Of a stretch of DNA of 64,000 nt, positions 1 to 9,350 are shown piece by piece. Both the position numbers and the translations under genes were made by a program. Every line of letters starts with the position of its first letter. Positions within the stretch are counted from its first letter, which is position 1. The stretch comes from PALSA-1003 sp963791945. GTDB lineage: Bacteria > Pseudomonadota > Gammaproteobacteria > Burkholderiales > Casimicrobiaceae. The stretch covers positions 558,001 to 622,000 of the forward strand of contig CAWBUD010000002.1 in the NCBI GenBank assembly GCA_963791945.1, in the 5' to 3' direction. The notes beneath the pieces are model-generated. The model was not told where the DNA came from. It saw only the letters and a list, made by a program, of their open reading frames with translations, and did no database searches.

Positions 1-652
1 CATGCTGCCGCGCGTCGCCGGGCATCGCAAAGGCGTCGAGGCGGTGCGCGCAACGGTGAGAACGTGCATCGAGCGCGGAGTCGAGTTCCTGACGCTGTTC
101 GCGTTCTCGAGTGAAAACTGGCGCCGCCCCCCGGACGAGGTGTCGATCCTCATGCAGCTCTTCCTGCGCACGCTCGAGCAGGAGGTCGCCAAGCTGCACG
201 AGAACGGCATCCGGTTCAAGGTGATCGGCGACACCACTCGCTTCGAATCGAGGATCCGAGACCTGATCGCGGCCGGCGAAGCATTGACCAAGGACAACCG
301 CCGCCTGACGCTGACCGTCGCCGCCAATTACGGGGGACGCTGGGACATCGCTCACGCTGTGCAGACCCTCCTTGCGGCGCGACCGGAAGCGGCGCGCGGA
401 TTCGAGCCGGAAGCCCTCGAGCCGTACCTGTCGATGGCCTACGCGCCCGAGCCGGACCTCTTCATCCGTACCGGGGGCGAGCAGCGCATCTCCAACTTTC
501 TGCTCTGGCAGCTCGCGTATACCGAGTTCTACTTCACCGACCTGCTCTGGCCGGACTTCGACGCTGCGGCGCTCGACGGGGCGATCGTCTCGTACCAGCG
601 CCGCGAGCGGCGCTACGGCAGGACCAGCGAGCAGCTCGCGACAAGCGGCTGA
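1..652 (+). CDS. uppS: Isoprenyl transferase (undecaprenyl diphosphate synthase), 5' end missing
   Basis: Cis-prenyltransferase that condenses isopentenyl diphosphate onto farnesyl diphosphate to give undecaprenyl diphosphate, the lipid carrier for peptidoglycan and LPS sugars. Visible family blocks are HRKGVEAVR near the left edge, LTLFAFSSENWRRP, GGRWDI and, near the C terminus, PDLFIRTGGEQRISNF followed by LLWQLAYTEFYF. The gene is cut by the window edge: the usual N-terminal segment with the catalytic Asp (MDGNGRW block) is missing, so the ATG at position 2 is almost certainly internal. The stop lies 16 bases before the proposed cdsA start, as expected for the conserved uppS-cdsA-dxr-rseP-bamA order. 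Confidence 0.95.
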   Translation, partial: MLPRVAGHRKGVEAVRATVRTCIERGVEFLTLFAFSSENWRRPPDEVSILMQLFLRTLEQEVAKLHENGIRFKVIGDTTRFESRIRDLIAAGEALTKDNRRLTLTVAANYGGRWDIAHAVQTLLAARPEAARGFEPEALEPYLSMAYAPEPDLFIRTGGEQRISNFLLWQLAYTEFYFTDLLWPDFDAAALDGAIVSYQRRERRYGRTSEQLATSG

Positions 653-668
653 TCCCGAGTCGAAGAAC

Positions 669-1502
669 GTGCTCAAGAAGCGCATATTCACTGCGATCGT
701 GCTGATCGCCGTGACCCTCGCGGCGCTGTTCTGGCTGCCGGCGCGCGGCTGGGGCGCGGTCACGCTGGCTGTCGTCGGGATCGCGGCGCACGAATGGGCG
801 AATCTCTGCGGCTATGCGCGGTGGGCTCGCGTTGCCTTCGTCGCGGGCTCGATCGCGATCGGCGCCGATCTGCTCTTCGTCTTCGTGCCGGGCGCAGGCT
901 GGCCGGTCGCGGTAACGCTGGTGGCATGCGGCGCGGGGACGCTGTTCTGGCTCGCGGTCGCTCCGGTGTGGCTGGCATCCTCATGGCGCGTGGAATCGAA
1001 GCTCGTGCTCGCGCTCACCGGGTGGCTGGTCCTCCTCGCATGGTGGGTCGCGCTGGTGCAGATCCAGGCGCGCTCTCCAGCGCTCACGCTCGCGGCGATG
1101 GCGATCGTCTGGATTGCCGACACGGCGGCCTATTTCTGCGGCCGCGCGTTCGGCAAGCGCAAGCTCGCCCCGACGGTGAGCCCGGGCAAGACGTGGGAGG
1201 GCGTCTATGGCGCCCTCGGCGCGACCGCCGCGTATGCGGCTGCGATGCTCTGGCTTGCGCCCGATGTGCTCCATGCCGGCGAGCGCTCGCCGCTCGCGAT
1301 TGCCGGCTGGATCGTCGTCGTGCTGGCGCTGACCGCGCTGTCGGTCGTCGGCGATCTTTTCAAGTCGCTGCTCAAGAGGCAGCGCGGCGTCAAGGACAGC
1401 GGCCGCCTCCTGCCCGGCCACGGCGGCGTGATCGACCGGATCGACGCGCTCCTCGCCGTCATGCCGCCGGCCGCTCTGCTCGTGCAATACGCGCTCCATT
1501 GA
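669..1502 (+). CDS. cdsA: Phosphatidate cytidylyltransferase (CDP-diglyceride synthase)
   Basis: Inner-membrane enzyme making CDP-diacylglycerol from phosphatidic acid and CTP, the branch point to phosphatidylethanolamine and phosphatidylglycerol. About 277 residues from a GTG start, largely hydrophobic with several membrane spans. The family signature is near the C terminus: SLLKRQRGVKDSG, then LLPGHGGVIDRIDALL with its conserved KD, HGG and DRID residues. The GTG at 669 is chosen because it gives a typical short basic N terminus (MLKKRIF) before the first membrane span; the same frame is open further upstream but only overlaps uppS. dxr starts two bases after the stop. Confidence 0.93.
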   Translation: MLKKRIFTAIVLIAVTLAALFWLPARGWGAVTLAVVGIAAHEWANLCGYARWARVAFVAGSIAIGADLLFVFVPGAGWPVAVTLVACGAGTLFWLAVAPVWLASSWRVESKLVLALTGWLVLLAWWVALVQIQARSPALTLAAMAIVWIADTAAYFCGRAFGKRKLAPTVSPGKTWEGVYGALGATAAYAAAMLWLAPDVLHAGERSPLAIAGWIVVVLALTALSVVGDLFKSLLKRQRGVKDSGRLLPGHGGVIDRIDALLAVMPPAALLVQYALH

Positions 1503-1504
1503 CC

Positions 1505-2707
1505 ATGCCCGACTCGCCCGCGCGCAAGGTCACGATTCTCGGCGCCACCGGTTCCATCGGCGCGTCCACGCTCGACGTGATCGAGCGCAACCCGGGGCGC
1601 TTCTCGGTCGCTGCGCTCGCCGCGCATCGCCAATGGCCGGCGCTGCTCGCGCAGATCGCCCGCTTTCGTCCGCCTTACGCGGCGTTGCTCGACGTGCAGG
1701 CTGCGCGCGAGCTCGAAGAAGCCGTCAGGCGCGAGGGCCTGCCGACGCGGGTGCTCGCGGGCGCGGAAGGGTTGCGCGAGGTCGCCACGCTGGCCGACGC
1801 CGACACGGTCGTCGCCGCGATCGTGGGCGGCGCGGGGCTTGCTCCGACACTCGCAGCGGCACGCGCAGGCAAGCGCATTCTGCTCGCGAACAAGGAGACG
1901 CTCGTGCTTGCGGGCGACCTCTTCATGTCCGCCGTCCGGGAGGGTGGCGCGACGCTGTTGCCGATCGACAGCGAGCACAATGCGATCTTCCAGTGCCTGC
2001 CGAGCGCCGGCGACGGCTCCCGCGGGCGCGCCGGCGTGCGCAGGATCCTGCTTACCGCCTCGGGCGGCCCTTTCCGGACGACCCCCGTGAGCGAGCTCGG
2101 GCGCGTGACGCCCGAACAGGCGTGCGCGCATCCGCGCTGGCGGATGGGTCGCAAGATCTCGGTCGATTCGGCCACGATGATGAACAAGGGTCTCGAGATG
2201 ATCGAGGCCCACTGGCTGTTCGGCCTCGCGCCGCGCGAGATCGAGGTCTTGATCCATCCCGAGAGCATCGTGCATTCGCTGGTCGAATACGATGATGGAT
2301 CGGTGCTCGCGCAACTCGGGAATCCCGATATGCGCACCCCGATTGCGCATGCTCTGGCGTGGCCCGATCGAGTCGCCGCAGGCGTAACGGCGCTCGATCT
2401 CGCGCAGATCGGCGCGTTGCATTTCGCCGCGCCGGATCCCGAGCGCTTTCCTTGCCTCACCCTCGCACGCGCAGCGCTCGCTGCGGGCGGCAGCGCGCCG
2501 GCGAGCCTGAACGCCGCCAACGAGGTCGCGGTCGCCGCGTTCCTCGAGCGCGCGATCGGATTTCTCGATATCGCGGACGTTTGCGCCGAAGCGCTGTCGA
2601 AACTGCCGGCGCAGCCCGTCGCCACCCTGGACGACGCGCTCGAAGCCGACCGCGCGGGGCGCTCCGTCGCCCTCGAGCTCCTGTCGCGTCACGCCCTTTC
2701 CGCATGA
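1505..2707 (+). CDS. dxr: 1-deoxy-D-xylulose 5-phosphate reductoisomerase
   Basis: NADPH-dependent enzyme of the MEP pathway that converts DXP to 2-C-methyl-D-erythritol 4-phosphate, the second step of isopentenyl diphosphate synthesis; it thus feeds UppS upstream. 400 residues, normal length. The Rossmann motif GATGSIG is at residues 13-19. LANKETLVLAG, the metal- and substrate-binding block LLPIDSEHNAIFQCL, the SVDSATMMNKGLEMIEAHW block and the loop HPESIVHSLVEY all follow in the usual order. The ATG at 1505 directly precedes the nucleotide-binding strand. The stop codon overlaps the first ATG of rseP. Confidence 0.96.
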   Translation: MPDSPARKVTILGATGSIGASTLDVIERNPGRFSVAALAAHRQWPALLAQIARFRPPYAALLDVQAARELEEAVRREGLPTRVLAGAEGLREVATLADADTVVAAIVGGAGLAPTLAAARAGKRILLANKETLVLAGDLFMSAVREGGATLLPIDSEHNAIFQCLPSAGDGSRGRAGVRRILLTASGGPFRTTPVSELGRVTPEQACAHPRWRMGRKISVDSATMMNKGLEMIEAHWLFGLAPREIEVLIHPESIVHSLVEYDDGSVLAQLGNPDMRTPIAHALAWPDRVAAGVTALDLAQIGALHFAAPDPERFPCLTLARAALAAGGSAPASLNAANEVAVAAFLERAIGFLDIADVCAEALSKLPAQPVATLDDALEADRAGRSVALELLSRHALSA

Positions 2708-4056
2708 TGGATATTCTCCAGAAGCTCCTGGCCTTCATCGTCACGCTCGGCGTGCTGATCACTTTCCACGAGCTCGGCCATTACGTGGTCGCTCGGCTCG
2801 CGGGCGTCAAAGTGCTGCGCTTTTCGATCGGCTTCGGCCGCATCGTCTGGTCGCGGCGCTACGGTCCCGATGCGACCGAGTGGGCGATTTCCGCGGTGCC
2901 GCTGGGCGGTTACGTCAAGATGGTCGACGAGCGTGAAGGCGAAGTCGCTCCGGCCGACGTGAGCCGCGCCTTCAACCGCCAGAGCGTAGGCAAGCGCAGC
3001 GCCATCGTGGCCGCCGGACCGCTCGCCAATCTTCTGCTCGCGGTGCTGCTGCTGGCGGGCACCTATGTGGCCGGCGTCCCCGGGCAGCGCGCCCTGCTGG
3101 CGGAGCCGCCGCCTGGGTCAGCCGCCGCGTCCGCCGGGCTCGCCCAAGGTGACGTCGTCACGGCCGTCGATGGTTCTCCTGTGCGCTCGTGGCAGGACTT
3201 GCGCTGGCGGCTGCTGCGGGCCTCGGGGGGCGACGCCGTGCAGATTGACGTCGATCGTCCGGGCGGCGTGCACGCCGAGCGCAGGCTTTCGCTCGCTGCC
3301 GTCGGACCGGACGATTGGGAAGGCAATTTCATGAGCGCGCTCGGGTTCAAGCTCGATCTGGGCGCGCCCCTCGTTCGCGACGTGGTTCCCGGCAAGCCGG
3401 CCGAAGCCGCGGGGCTGCGCGCGGGCGACGCCATCGTCGCGGTCGACGGCGAGCCGATGCGCTCGCCCGCCGACGTCGCCGCGATGACGAACGCGCATCC
3501 CGGCGAGCGGGTGCGCTTCACCATTCGCCGAAACGGCAAAGAGAGCGACATCGGGCTCGTACCCGAGCCCACCGAACAGAACGGGCGCCGGATCGGGATC
3601 GCCGGCATGCGGCTCGCGATCGATCCTGCAGCCGCGGCTGGTCTGTCGTTGACGATTCGTTATGGGCCGGCGGAGGCTGTGATTCAGGCGGCGTCGAGAA
3701 CGTGGGAGCTCTCGGTGTTCACCGTGCGGATGCTCGGGCGAATCGTTACCGGCGGCGCGTCGCTCAAGAACATCAGCGGGCCGCTCACGATGGCCGACTA
3801 CGCGGGACAATCGGCTCAGGCTGGCGTGCTCACGTTCGTCGGTTACCTCGCGCTCATCAGCATCAGCCTCGGGGTGCTGAACCTGTTGCCGGTGCCTTTA
3901 CTCGACGGAGGACACCTGTTGTATTATCTGGTCGAGATTTTCAAGGGCAGTCCTGTCTCCGACCGCGCTCTCGAGGTCGGCCAGCGCATCGGCATGGCCG
4001 TGCTGGCGATGTTGATGGCTTTGGCGCTCTTCAATGACCTTTCCCGTCTCCTATGA
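2704..4056 (+). CDS. rseP: RIP metalloprotease RseP (site-2 protease)
   Basis: Inner-membrane zinc metalloprotease that makes the intramembrane cut in the anti-sigma-E factor RseA and clears signal-peptide remnants. About 450 residues. The zinc motif HELGH lies at residues 22-26 in the first membrane helix; two periplasmic PDZ domains follow (the second contains PGKPAEAAGLRAGDAI), then the LDGG motif in NLLPVPLLDGGH near the C terminus, which supplies the third zinc ligand. It starts inside the dxr stop (ATGATG; either ATG may be used) and overlaps bamA by 23 bases. No rseA homologue is in the window. Confidence 0.95.
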   Translation: MMDILQKLLAFIVTLGVLITFHELGHYVVARLAGVKVLRFSIGFGRIVWSRRYGPDATEWAISAVPLGGYVKMVDEREGEVAPADVSRAFNRQSVGKRSAIVAAGPLANLLLAVLLLAGTYVAGVPGQRALLAEPPPGSAAASAGLAQGDVVTAVDGSPVRSWQDLRWRLLRASGGDAVQIDVDRPGGVHAERRLSLAAVGPDDWEGNFMSALGFKLDLGAPLVRDVVPGKPAEAAGLRAGDAIVAVDGEPMRSPADVAAMTNAHPGERVRFTIRRNGKESDIGLVPEPTEQNGRRIGIAGMRLAIDPAAAAGLSLTIRYGPAEAVIQAASRTWELSVFTVRMLGRIVTGGASLKNISGPLTMADYAGQSAQAGVLTFVGYLALISISLGVLNLLPVPLLDGGHLLYYLVEIFKGSPVSDRALEVGQRIGMAVLAMLMALALFNDLSRLL

Positions 4057-6391
4057 CGCCCGCCGCGGCGTGCGGCTGATCGTGAAGGGCGCCGACGTCG
4101 GAGTCCGGGTCTGGTTCGCCTTTTTTGCACTGCTGCTGATCTGGGCGCGCTTCGCGCCGGCGGCTTTAGCCTTCGAGCCGTTCACGGTCCGCGACATCCG
4201 CGTGGAAGGCGTGCAGCGCACCGACGCGGGGACGGTCTTCAACTATTTGCCCATCAAGGTCGGCGACCGCATCGACGACGAAAAGGCCTCGGCGGCGGTG
4301 AAGGCGCTGTACGCGACCGGCTTCTTTCGCGACGTCCGGCTGGAAGCCGAGGGCAACGTGCTGGTGGTGATTGTCCAGGAGCGGCCGACGATCAGCCAGA
4401 TCGACATCGTCGGCACCAAGGAATTCGACAAGGACACGCTGCGCAAGGCGCTGAAGGACATCGGCGTCGCGGAGTCGCGCATCTTCGACCGCTCCGCACT
4501 CGATCGCGCCGAGCAGGAATTCAAGCGCCAGTACATCAATCGCGGCTATTACGCCATGCAGGTGACCACGACCGTGACGCCGCAGGAGCGCAATCGCGTC
4601 GCCGTGAATTTCACGGTCGAAGAGGGTGAAGTCACCAAGATCGCCAACATCAACATCGTGGGCGCGCATGCCTTCCCCGAGCGGACGCTGCTCAAGGAGA
4701 TGACGCTTTCGACCCCGGACTGGCTCAGCTGGTACACCAAGAACGACCAGTACTCCAAGCAGAAGCTGCAGGCGGATCTCGAGACCCTGCGCAGCTACTA
4801 CACCAACCGCGGCTACCTCGAGTTCCTCGTCGATTCCACGCAGGTGTCGATCACGCCGGACAAGGAGCAGATCTACATCACGATCAACATCACCGAGGGC
4901 CCGAAGTACACGATCAGCGACGTTCGCCTCGCCGGCGAGCTTCTCCTGCCGGAGTCCGAGCTGTACCACCTGATCCTCGTGCACCCCGGCGATCTCTACT
5001 CGCGCGAGAAGCTCACCCAGTCGACCAAAGCGCTTTCGGACCGCCTCGGGAGCGACGGCTACGCATTCGCCAACGTCAATGCCGTTCCGGAGATCGACCG
5101 CACCAATCATACGGCCGCCTTCACGTTCTTCGTCGATCCGGGGCGCCGGGTATACATCCGGCGGATCAACGTAAGCGGCAACACCAAGACCCGCGACGAG
5201 GTGATTCGGCGCGAGCTGCGCCAGCTCGAAGGCGGCTGGTACGATTCCACGCGGATCGACCGCTCGAAGGTGCGCATCACGCGGCTCAACTATTTCGATG
5301 ACGTGAACATCGAGACCCCGGCCGTGCCGGGCAGTCCCGACCAGGTCGACCTCGACGTGACGGTGACGGAAAAGCCGACGGGCAACCTGCTCGCCGGCGT
5401 GGGCTACTCGAGCGCCGACGGCCTGGTGCTCACGGGCTCGATATCGCAGAACAACGTGCTTGGCACCGGCAACTCCCTCGTGGCTGCGATCAACACCAGC
5501 CGCGTCAACCGCACGATCGCGGTGACGTACACCGAGCCCTACTGGACCGTCGATGGAGTCTCGCGCACGATCGAGGTCTACGACAAGGAGGTCGACGCCT
5601 CGTCGCTTCCCGTGGCGCAATACTCGTCGACGACCCTGGGCGGGGCACTCGGCTTCGGCATACCGATCACCGAAGCCGACAGCCTGATCGTCGGCTTTCG
5701 ATACGAGCACACCGGCCTTTCGCTGGTCGATCAGAGCCCGCAGATCTATCGCGATTTCGTCAACGAATTCGGCTCCGTGACCAACAGCGTCATCATGAGC
5801 GGGGGGTGGGCGCGCGATACGCGCGACAGCGTCCTTTTCCCGAGCCGGGGCTTGCTGCAAAGCGCGCTGGCCGAGTGGGGGACGCCGATCGGCGACCTGT
5901 CCTACTACAAGCTGAACTATGTCGCGCAGTGGTTCACGCCGCTGCCTTTGAGCATGGTGTTGATGTTGCGCGGCGAGTTCGGCTACGGCGGCGGCATCGG
6001 CAACAAACCGCTTCCCTTCTTCAAGGCGTATTATGCCGGGGGCGTTGGATCGGTCCGCGGATACGAGACGGCTTCACTCGGCCCGCAGGACAGCCAGGGC
6101 AACACGATCGGCGGCAGGCGCAAAGTCGTCGGCAACGCGGAGATCTTTTTCCCGCTGCCGGGGATGAAAGCCGGCGACCAGTCGGTGCGGCTCTCGCTGT
6201 TCACGGATGTCGGCCAGATCTACGACAACGGGTCGCAGCCGGAGCAGGAATCGTTCCGCTACTCCGCGGGCGCCGGATTGGCCTGGAACTCGCCGATCGG
6301 ACCGCTCAAGTTCAGCTACGGCTACCCGCTGAACAAGAAGCCGACCGACCGGGTTCAGCGCTTCCAGTTCCAGGTCGGGACGGTGTTTTGA
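4034..6391 (+). CDS. bamA: Outer membrane protein assembly factor BamA
   Basis: Omp85-family core of the BAM machine that inserts beta-barrel proteins into the outer membrane. 785 residues from the ATG at 4034. A hydrophobic stretch ending AALA then FEPFTVRDIRVEG marks a signal peptide and the start of five periplasmic POTRA domains (to roughly residue 445). The barrel follows, with the conserved VGSVRGYETASLGP loop motif (VRGF/Y) and a C-terminal Phe in FQVGTVF, the recognition signal for outer-membrane proteins. The N terminus is longer than usual before the hydrophobic core; a GTG at 4082 is a plausible alternative start that removes most of the overlap with rseP. Confidence 0.95.
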   Translation: MTFPVSYDARRGVRLIVKGADVGVRVWFAFFALLLIWARFAPAALAFEPFTVRDIRVEGVQRTDAGTVFNYLPIKVGDRIDDEKASAAVKALYATGFFRDVRLEAEGNVLVVIVQERPTISQIDIVGTKEFDKDTLRKALKDIGVAESRIFDRSALDRAEQEFKRQYINRGYYAMQVTTTVTPQERNRVAVNFTVEEGEVTKIANINIVGAHAFPERTLLKEMTLSTPDWLSWYTKNDQYSKQKLQADLETLRSYYTNRGYLEFLVDSTQVSITPDKEQIYITINITEGPKYTISDVRLAGELLLPESELYHLILVHPGDLYSREKLTQSTKALSDRLGSDGYAFANVNAVPEIDRTNHTAAFTFFVDPGRRVYIRRINVSGNTKTRDEVIRRELRQLEGGWYDSTRIDRSKVRITRLNYFDDVNIETPAVPGSPDQVDLDVTVTEKPTGNLLAGVGYSSADGLVLTGSISQNNVLGTGNSLVAAINTSRVNRTIAVTYTEPYWTVDGVSRTIEVYDKEVDASSLPVAQYSSTTLGGALGFGIPITEADSLIVGFRYEHTGLSLVDQSPQIYRDFVNEFGSVTNSVIMSGGWARDTRDSVLFPSRGLLQSALAEWGTPIGDLSYYKLNYVAQWFTPLPLSMVLMLRGEFGYGGGIGNKPLPFFKAYYAGGVGSVRGYETASLGPQDSQGNTIGGRRKVVGNAEIFFPLPGMKAGDQSVRLSLFTDVGQIYDNGSQPEQESFRYSAGAGLAWNSPIGPLKFSYGYPLNKKPTDRVQRFQFQVGTVF

Positions 6392-6425
6392 GGGAGCTTT
6401 CGGCTTGCGGCAGGAGACACACGGC

Positions 6426-6938
6426 ATGAGGCAAGCGTTCATCGGAGCTACGGCCGCGCTGGCGATCGCGCTCGCCGCCAGCCTGGCATCGGCGCAGGGC
6501 AACGACTACAAGATCGGGTTCGTAAACACCGAGCGACTGTTCAAGGAGGCGACGCCGGCGAAGCGGGCGCAACAGAAGCTCGAGCGGGAATTCGCCGGAC
6601 GCGACGCCGATCTCCAGAAGCTCGCCAAGCAGGTGCGCGATCTCCAGGCGCTGCTGGAGAAAGAAGGGGTGACCATGGCCGAAAGCGAGCGCCGCAACAA
6701 GGAGCGCGACCTCGCCAACATGAGCCGCGACCTCCAGCGCCTGCAGCGCGAATTCCGCGAGGATCTCAACCTGCGCCGCAACGAGGAACTCGCGGCGGTG
6801 CAGGAGCGCGCCAACAAGGTGATCCAGCAGATCGCGGAGGCCGAGAAGTTCGATCTGATTCTGCAGGATCCGGTGGTCTACGCGAGCGGGCGGATCGACA
6901 TCACCGACAAGGTGATCAAGGCGCTCGCGGACAAGTAG
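6426..6938 (+). CDS. skp: Periplasmic chaperone Skp/OmpH
   Basis: Trimeric periplasmic holdase that escorts unfolded outer-membrane proteins to BamA. 170 residues with a clean signal peptide (hydrophobic run ending SLASAQG), then a long charged, coiled-coil-prone segment rich in Arg, Glu, Lys and Gln (residues about 45-140) forming the tentacle helices, and a short C-terminal strand. The start at 6426 is preferred over an upstream TTG because it begins the signal peptide and has an AGGAG ribosome site about 8 bases upstream. The position between bamA and lpxD is the standard order. Confidence 0.92.
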   Translation: MRQAFIGATAALAIALAASLASAQGNDYKIGFVNTERLFKEATPAKRAQQKLEREFAGRDADLQKLAKQVRDLQALLEKEGVTMAESERRNKERDLANMSRDLQRLQREFREDLNLRRNEELAAVQERANKVIQQIAEAEKFDLILQDPVVYASGRIDITDKVIKALADK

Positions 6939-6972
6939 GCGAGGCGCCGCTCCCTCGCGCCCAAGCGAGCGC

Positions 6973-8016
6973 ATGAGCCCACCGGACGGCGTCCCCATTC
7001 CCCTGGGCAAGCTCGCGAGAGCGGCCGGCGCACAGCTTTCGGGCGACGGCGAGGTTCTGATCGACCGGGTCGCGACCCTCGACGGAGCGGAAGCCGGCGC
7101 GATCGCGTTCCTATCCAATCCGAAGTACCGGAGCCGGCTCGCGACGACGCGTGCGAGCGCGGTGATCGTCGCGCCGGCCGACGCAGCGGGCACGACGCTC
7201 CCCAAGCTGATCGCGGACAATCCCTATGCGACGTATGCCCGCGTCGCGGCGATCCTGCATCCCGCTTCCGCGCCTGCGCCCGGCGCGCATCCGACGGCGG
7301 TGATCGCACCCGATGCGTGCGTGGCGCCGAGCGCCGCGATCGGAGCGCATGCAGTGGTCGGTGGGAGAACGCTGATCGGAGAGCGGGCGAACGTGGGTGC
7401 GGGCACGGTGATCGGCGAGGACTGCAGCGTCGGCGCCGACTGCGTGCTGCATCCGCGGGTGGTTCTCTATCCGCGCACGCAAATCGGCGCGCGGACGATC
7501 ATCCACAGCGGCGCCGTGATCGGCGCCGACGGCTTCGGCATGGCCGAACAGGCGGGACGCTGGCTCAAGGTGCCGCAGATCGGGCGCACGCTCGTCGGCG
7601 CGGATGTCGAGATCGGCGCCAATACCACGATCGACCGCGGCGCTGTCGGCGACACGGTCATCGAGGACGACGTGAAGCTCGACAACCAGATACAGATCGG
7701 GCACAACTGCCGCATCGGCGCGCACACCGCGATCGCCGGCTGCGTCGGCGTGGCGGGCAGCACGAACATCGGACGCAATTGCAAGATCGGCGGCGCGGCA
7801 ATGATCGCCGGCCACCTGGACATTCCCGACGGAACGGTCATTTCCGCAGCCACCGGCATCTTCAATTCGATCGAGTCGTCCGGAGTCTACACCGGCACGT
7901 TTCCCGCTCTGCCGCATCGCGACTGGCGGCACGTGGCGTCGGCGATGCGCAGGCTGCGCTCGATCGTCGAGCGCGTCCGGGCGCTCGAGCGCGACCGCAG
8001 CGAGGAGGAGGTGTAG
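6973..8016 (+). CDS. lpxD: UDP-3-O-(3-hydroxyacyl)glucosamine N-acyltransferase
   Basis: Third step of lipid A synthesis: transfers a second 3-hydroxyacyl chain from ACP to the 2-amino group of UDP-3-O-acyl-glucosamine in the cytoplasm. 347 residues: an N-terminal uridine-binding domain (to about residue 100, including GAIAFLSNPKYRSRL), then a left-handed beta helix of hexapeptide repeats with Ile/Val at every sixth position. The probable catalytic His is H244 in DNQIQIGHNCRIG. A C-terminal helix ends the protein. It lies 34 bases after skp and 37 bases before fabZ. Confidence 0.95.
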   Translation: MSPPDGVPIPLGKLARAAGAQLSGDGEVLIDRVATLDGAEAGAIAFLSNPKYRSRLATTRASAVIVAPADAAGTTLPKLIADNPYATYARVAAILHPASAPAPGAHPTAVIAPDACVAPSAAIGAHAVVGGRTLIGERANVGAGTVIGEDCSVGADCVLHPRVVLYPRTQIGARTIIHSGAVIGADGFGMAEQAGRWLKVPQIGRTLVGADVEIGANTTIDRGAVGDTVIEDDVKLDNQIQIGHNCRIGAHTAIAGCVGVAGSTNIGRNCKIGGAAMIAGHLDIPDGTVISAATGIFNSIESSGVYTGTFPALPHRDWRHVASAMRRLRSIVERVRALERDRSEEEV

Positions 8017-8053
8017 TGTCCCTTATCGCAGGAACTCACGGGGCAGGACACTG

Positions 8054-8506
8054 ATGCCCGCCATGGACATCGTCGAGATCATGCGGCATCTGCCGCATCG
8101 ATATCCATTCCTCATGGTCGACCGCGTGCTGGAGTGCGACGTTGCCAACCAGCGCATCAAGGCCGTCAAGAACGTATCGTTCAACGAGCCTTTCTTCCAG
8201 GGCCACTTCCCGGGCTACCCGGTGCTCCCTGGCGTGCTGGTCATCGAAGCGATGGCGCAGGTGTCGGCGATTCTCGCCTATGTGATGCGCGGGAAGTGCC
8301 ACGACGAGCGATCGCTGCTCTTCTTCGCCGGAATCGACGGGGCGCGCTTCAAGCGGCCGGTCTTTCCCGGCGATCAGCTCGTGCTCGAGTCGGTCGAGCT
8401 CAACGCGGTGCGCAGCGTGTTCAAGTTCTCCGCCAAGGCGAGCGTAGGCGACGAGCTGGTCGCGGAGGCGACGCTGATGGCAGCGCTTCGCGACGTCAAG
8501 GTCTAG
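8054..8506 (+). CDS. fabZ: 3-hydroxyacyl-ACP dehydratase FabZ
   Basis: Hot-dog-fold dehydratase of fatty-acid elongation; removes water from 3-hydroxyacyl-ACP and so competes with LpxA/LpxD for the same substrate. 150 residues. Catalytic pair H51 (in FFQGHFPGYPVLPG) and E65 (in VLVIEAMAQ). The start may be 8054 or the second in-frame ATG at 8063, which would give the common MDIVEIM beginning. Placed between lpxD and lpxA as in most proteobacteria, a layout that ties membrane-lipid and lipid A supply. Confidence 0.95.
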   Translation: MPAMDIVEIMRHLPHRYPFLMVDRVLECDVANQRIKAVKNVSFNEPFFQGHFPGYPVLPGVLVIEAMAQVSAILAYVMRGKCHDERSLLFFAGIDGARFKRPVFPGDQLVLESVELNAVRSVFKFSAKASVGDELVAEATLMAALRDVKV

Positions 8507-8521
8507 CGGGCCGTAAGCGCG

Positions 8522-9298
8522 ATGGCGAGCGTCCATCCCACGGCGATCGTCTCCGCCGGAGCCCGGCTCGCGCCCGATGTCACCGTCGGCGCGTTTTCCC
8601 TCATTGCGGACGACGTCGAGATCGGTCAGGCGACCACGATAGCGAGCCACGTCGTCGTCGCGCCCCGGACGCGGATCGGCCGGCGCAACCGGATCTTCCA
8701 GTTCGCTTCGGTCGGCGAAATTCCGCAGGACCGGAAGTACGGCGGAGAGCCGACCGGCACCTCGATCGGCGACGACAACGTCATCCGCGAGTTCGTGACC
8801 ATCCACGCGGGGACCGCGCAGGACCGCGGCATCACCACCATCGGCCACCGGAATCTGCTCCTCGCCTATACCCACGTCGCGCACGACTGCCTCATCGGCG
8901 ACGACACGACGTTCTCCAACAATGCCCAGCTGGCCGGCCACGTCGTCGTGGGCGATTTCGCCGTACTGGGCGGGTTCGTCGGCGTGCATCAGTTCTGCCG
9001 GATCGGCGCACACGCCATGGTGGCCGCAGGGTCGATCGTGCTCCAGGACGTGCCGCCGTTCGTTACCGCGGCCGGCTATCCGGCCAAGCCGCGCGGCATC
9101 AACAGCGAAGGCCTGCGTCGCCGGGAATTCTCCGCCGAAGACCTCGCCGCGATCCGGCGCGCCTACAAGGCACTGTACCGGGCCAAGCTGCCACTGGAGG
9201 AGGCGCGCAAGGCGATCGCCGCCGAGGCCGCGGCCGCGCCGGCCGTGAAGCCGATGAGCGATTTTCTCGCGACCACGGGACGGGGGATCATCCGTTGA
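8522..9298 (+). CDS. lpxA: UDP-N-acetylglucosamine O-acyltransferase
   Basis: First step of lipid A synthesis: moves a 3-hydroxyacyl chain from ACP to the 3-OH of UDP-GlcNAc. 258 residues, a normal length. Hexapeptide repeats start at the N terminus (VHPTAIVSAGARLAPDV) and form the left-handed beta helix; the catalytic His is in THVAHDCLIG (H121). The loop EIPQDRKYGGE and the conserved VGVHQFCRIG are present. A C-terminal helical domain (LRRREFSAEDLAAIRRAYK) binds ACP. lpxB follows after 52 bases. Confidence 0.96.
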   Translation: MASVHPTAIVSAGARLAPDVTVGAFSLIADDVEIGQATTIASHVVVAPRTRIGRRNRIFQFASVGEIPQDRKYGGEPTGTSIGDDNVIREFVTIHAGTAQDRGITTIGHRNLLLAYTHVAHDCLIGDDTTFSNNAQLAGHVVVGDFAVLGGFVGVHQFCRIGAHAMVAAGSIVLQDVPPFVTAAGYPAKPRGINSEGLRRREFSAEDLAAIRRAYKALYRAKLPLEEARKAIAAEAAAAPAVKPMSDFLATTGRGIIR

Positions 9299-9350
9299 GC
9301 CAGTCGGGAACCGCGAGCCAGCACGACGCGGGAGGCTGAGTACCGAAGCG

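Noticed and set aside
2..4. ATG at position 2 as the uppS start
   Set aside because: Would lack the catalytic MDGNGRW region; the gene is cut by the window edge.
1205..2692. Long minus-strand open frame opposite cdsA/dxr
   Set aside because: Shadow of dxr and cdsA; no recognisable domain or start context.
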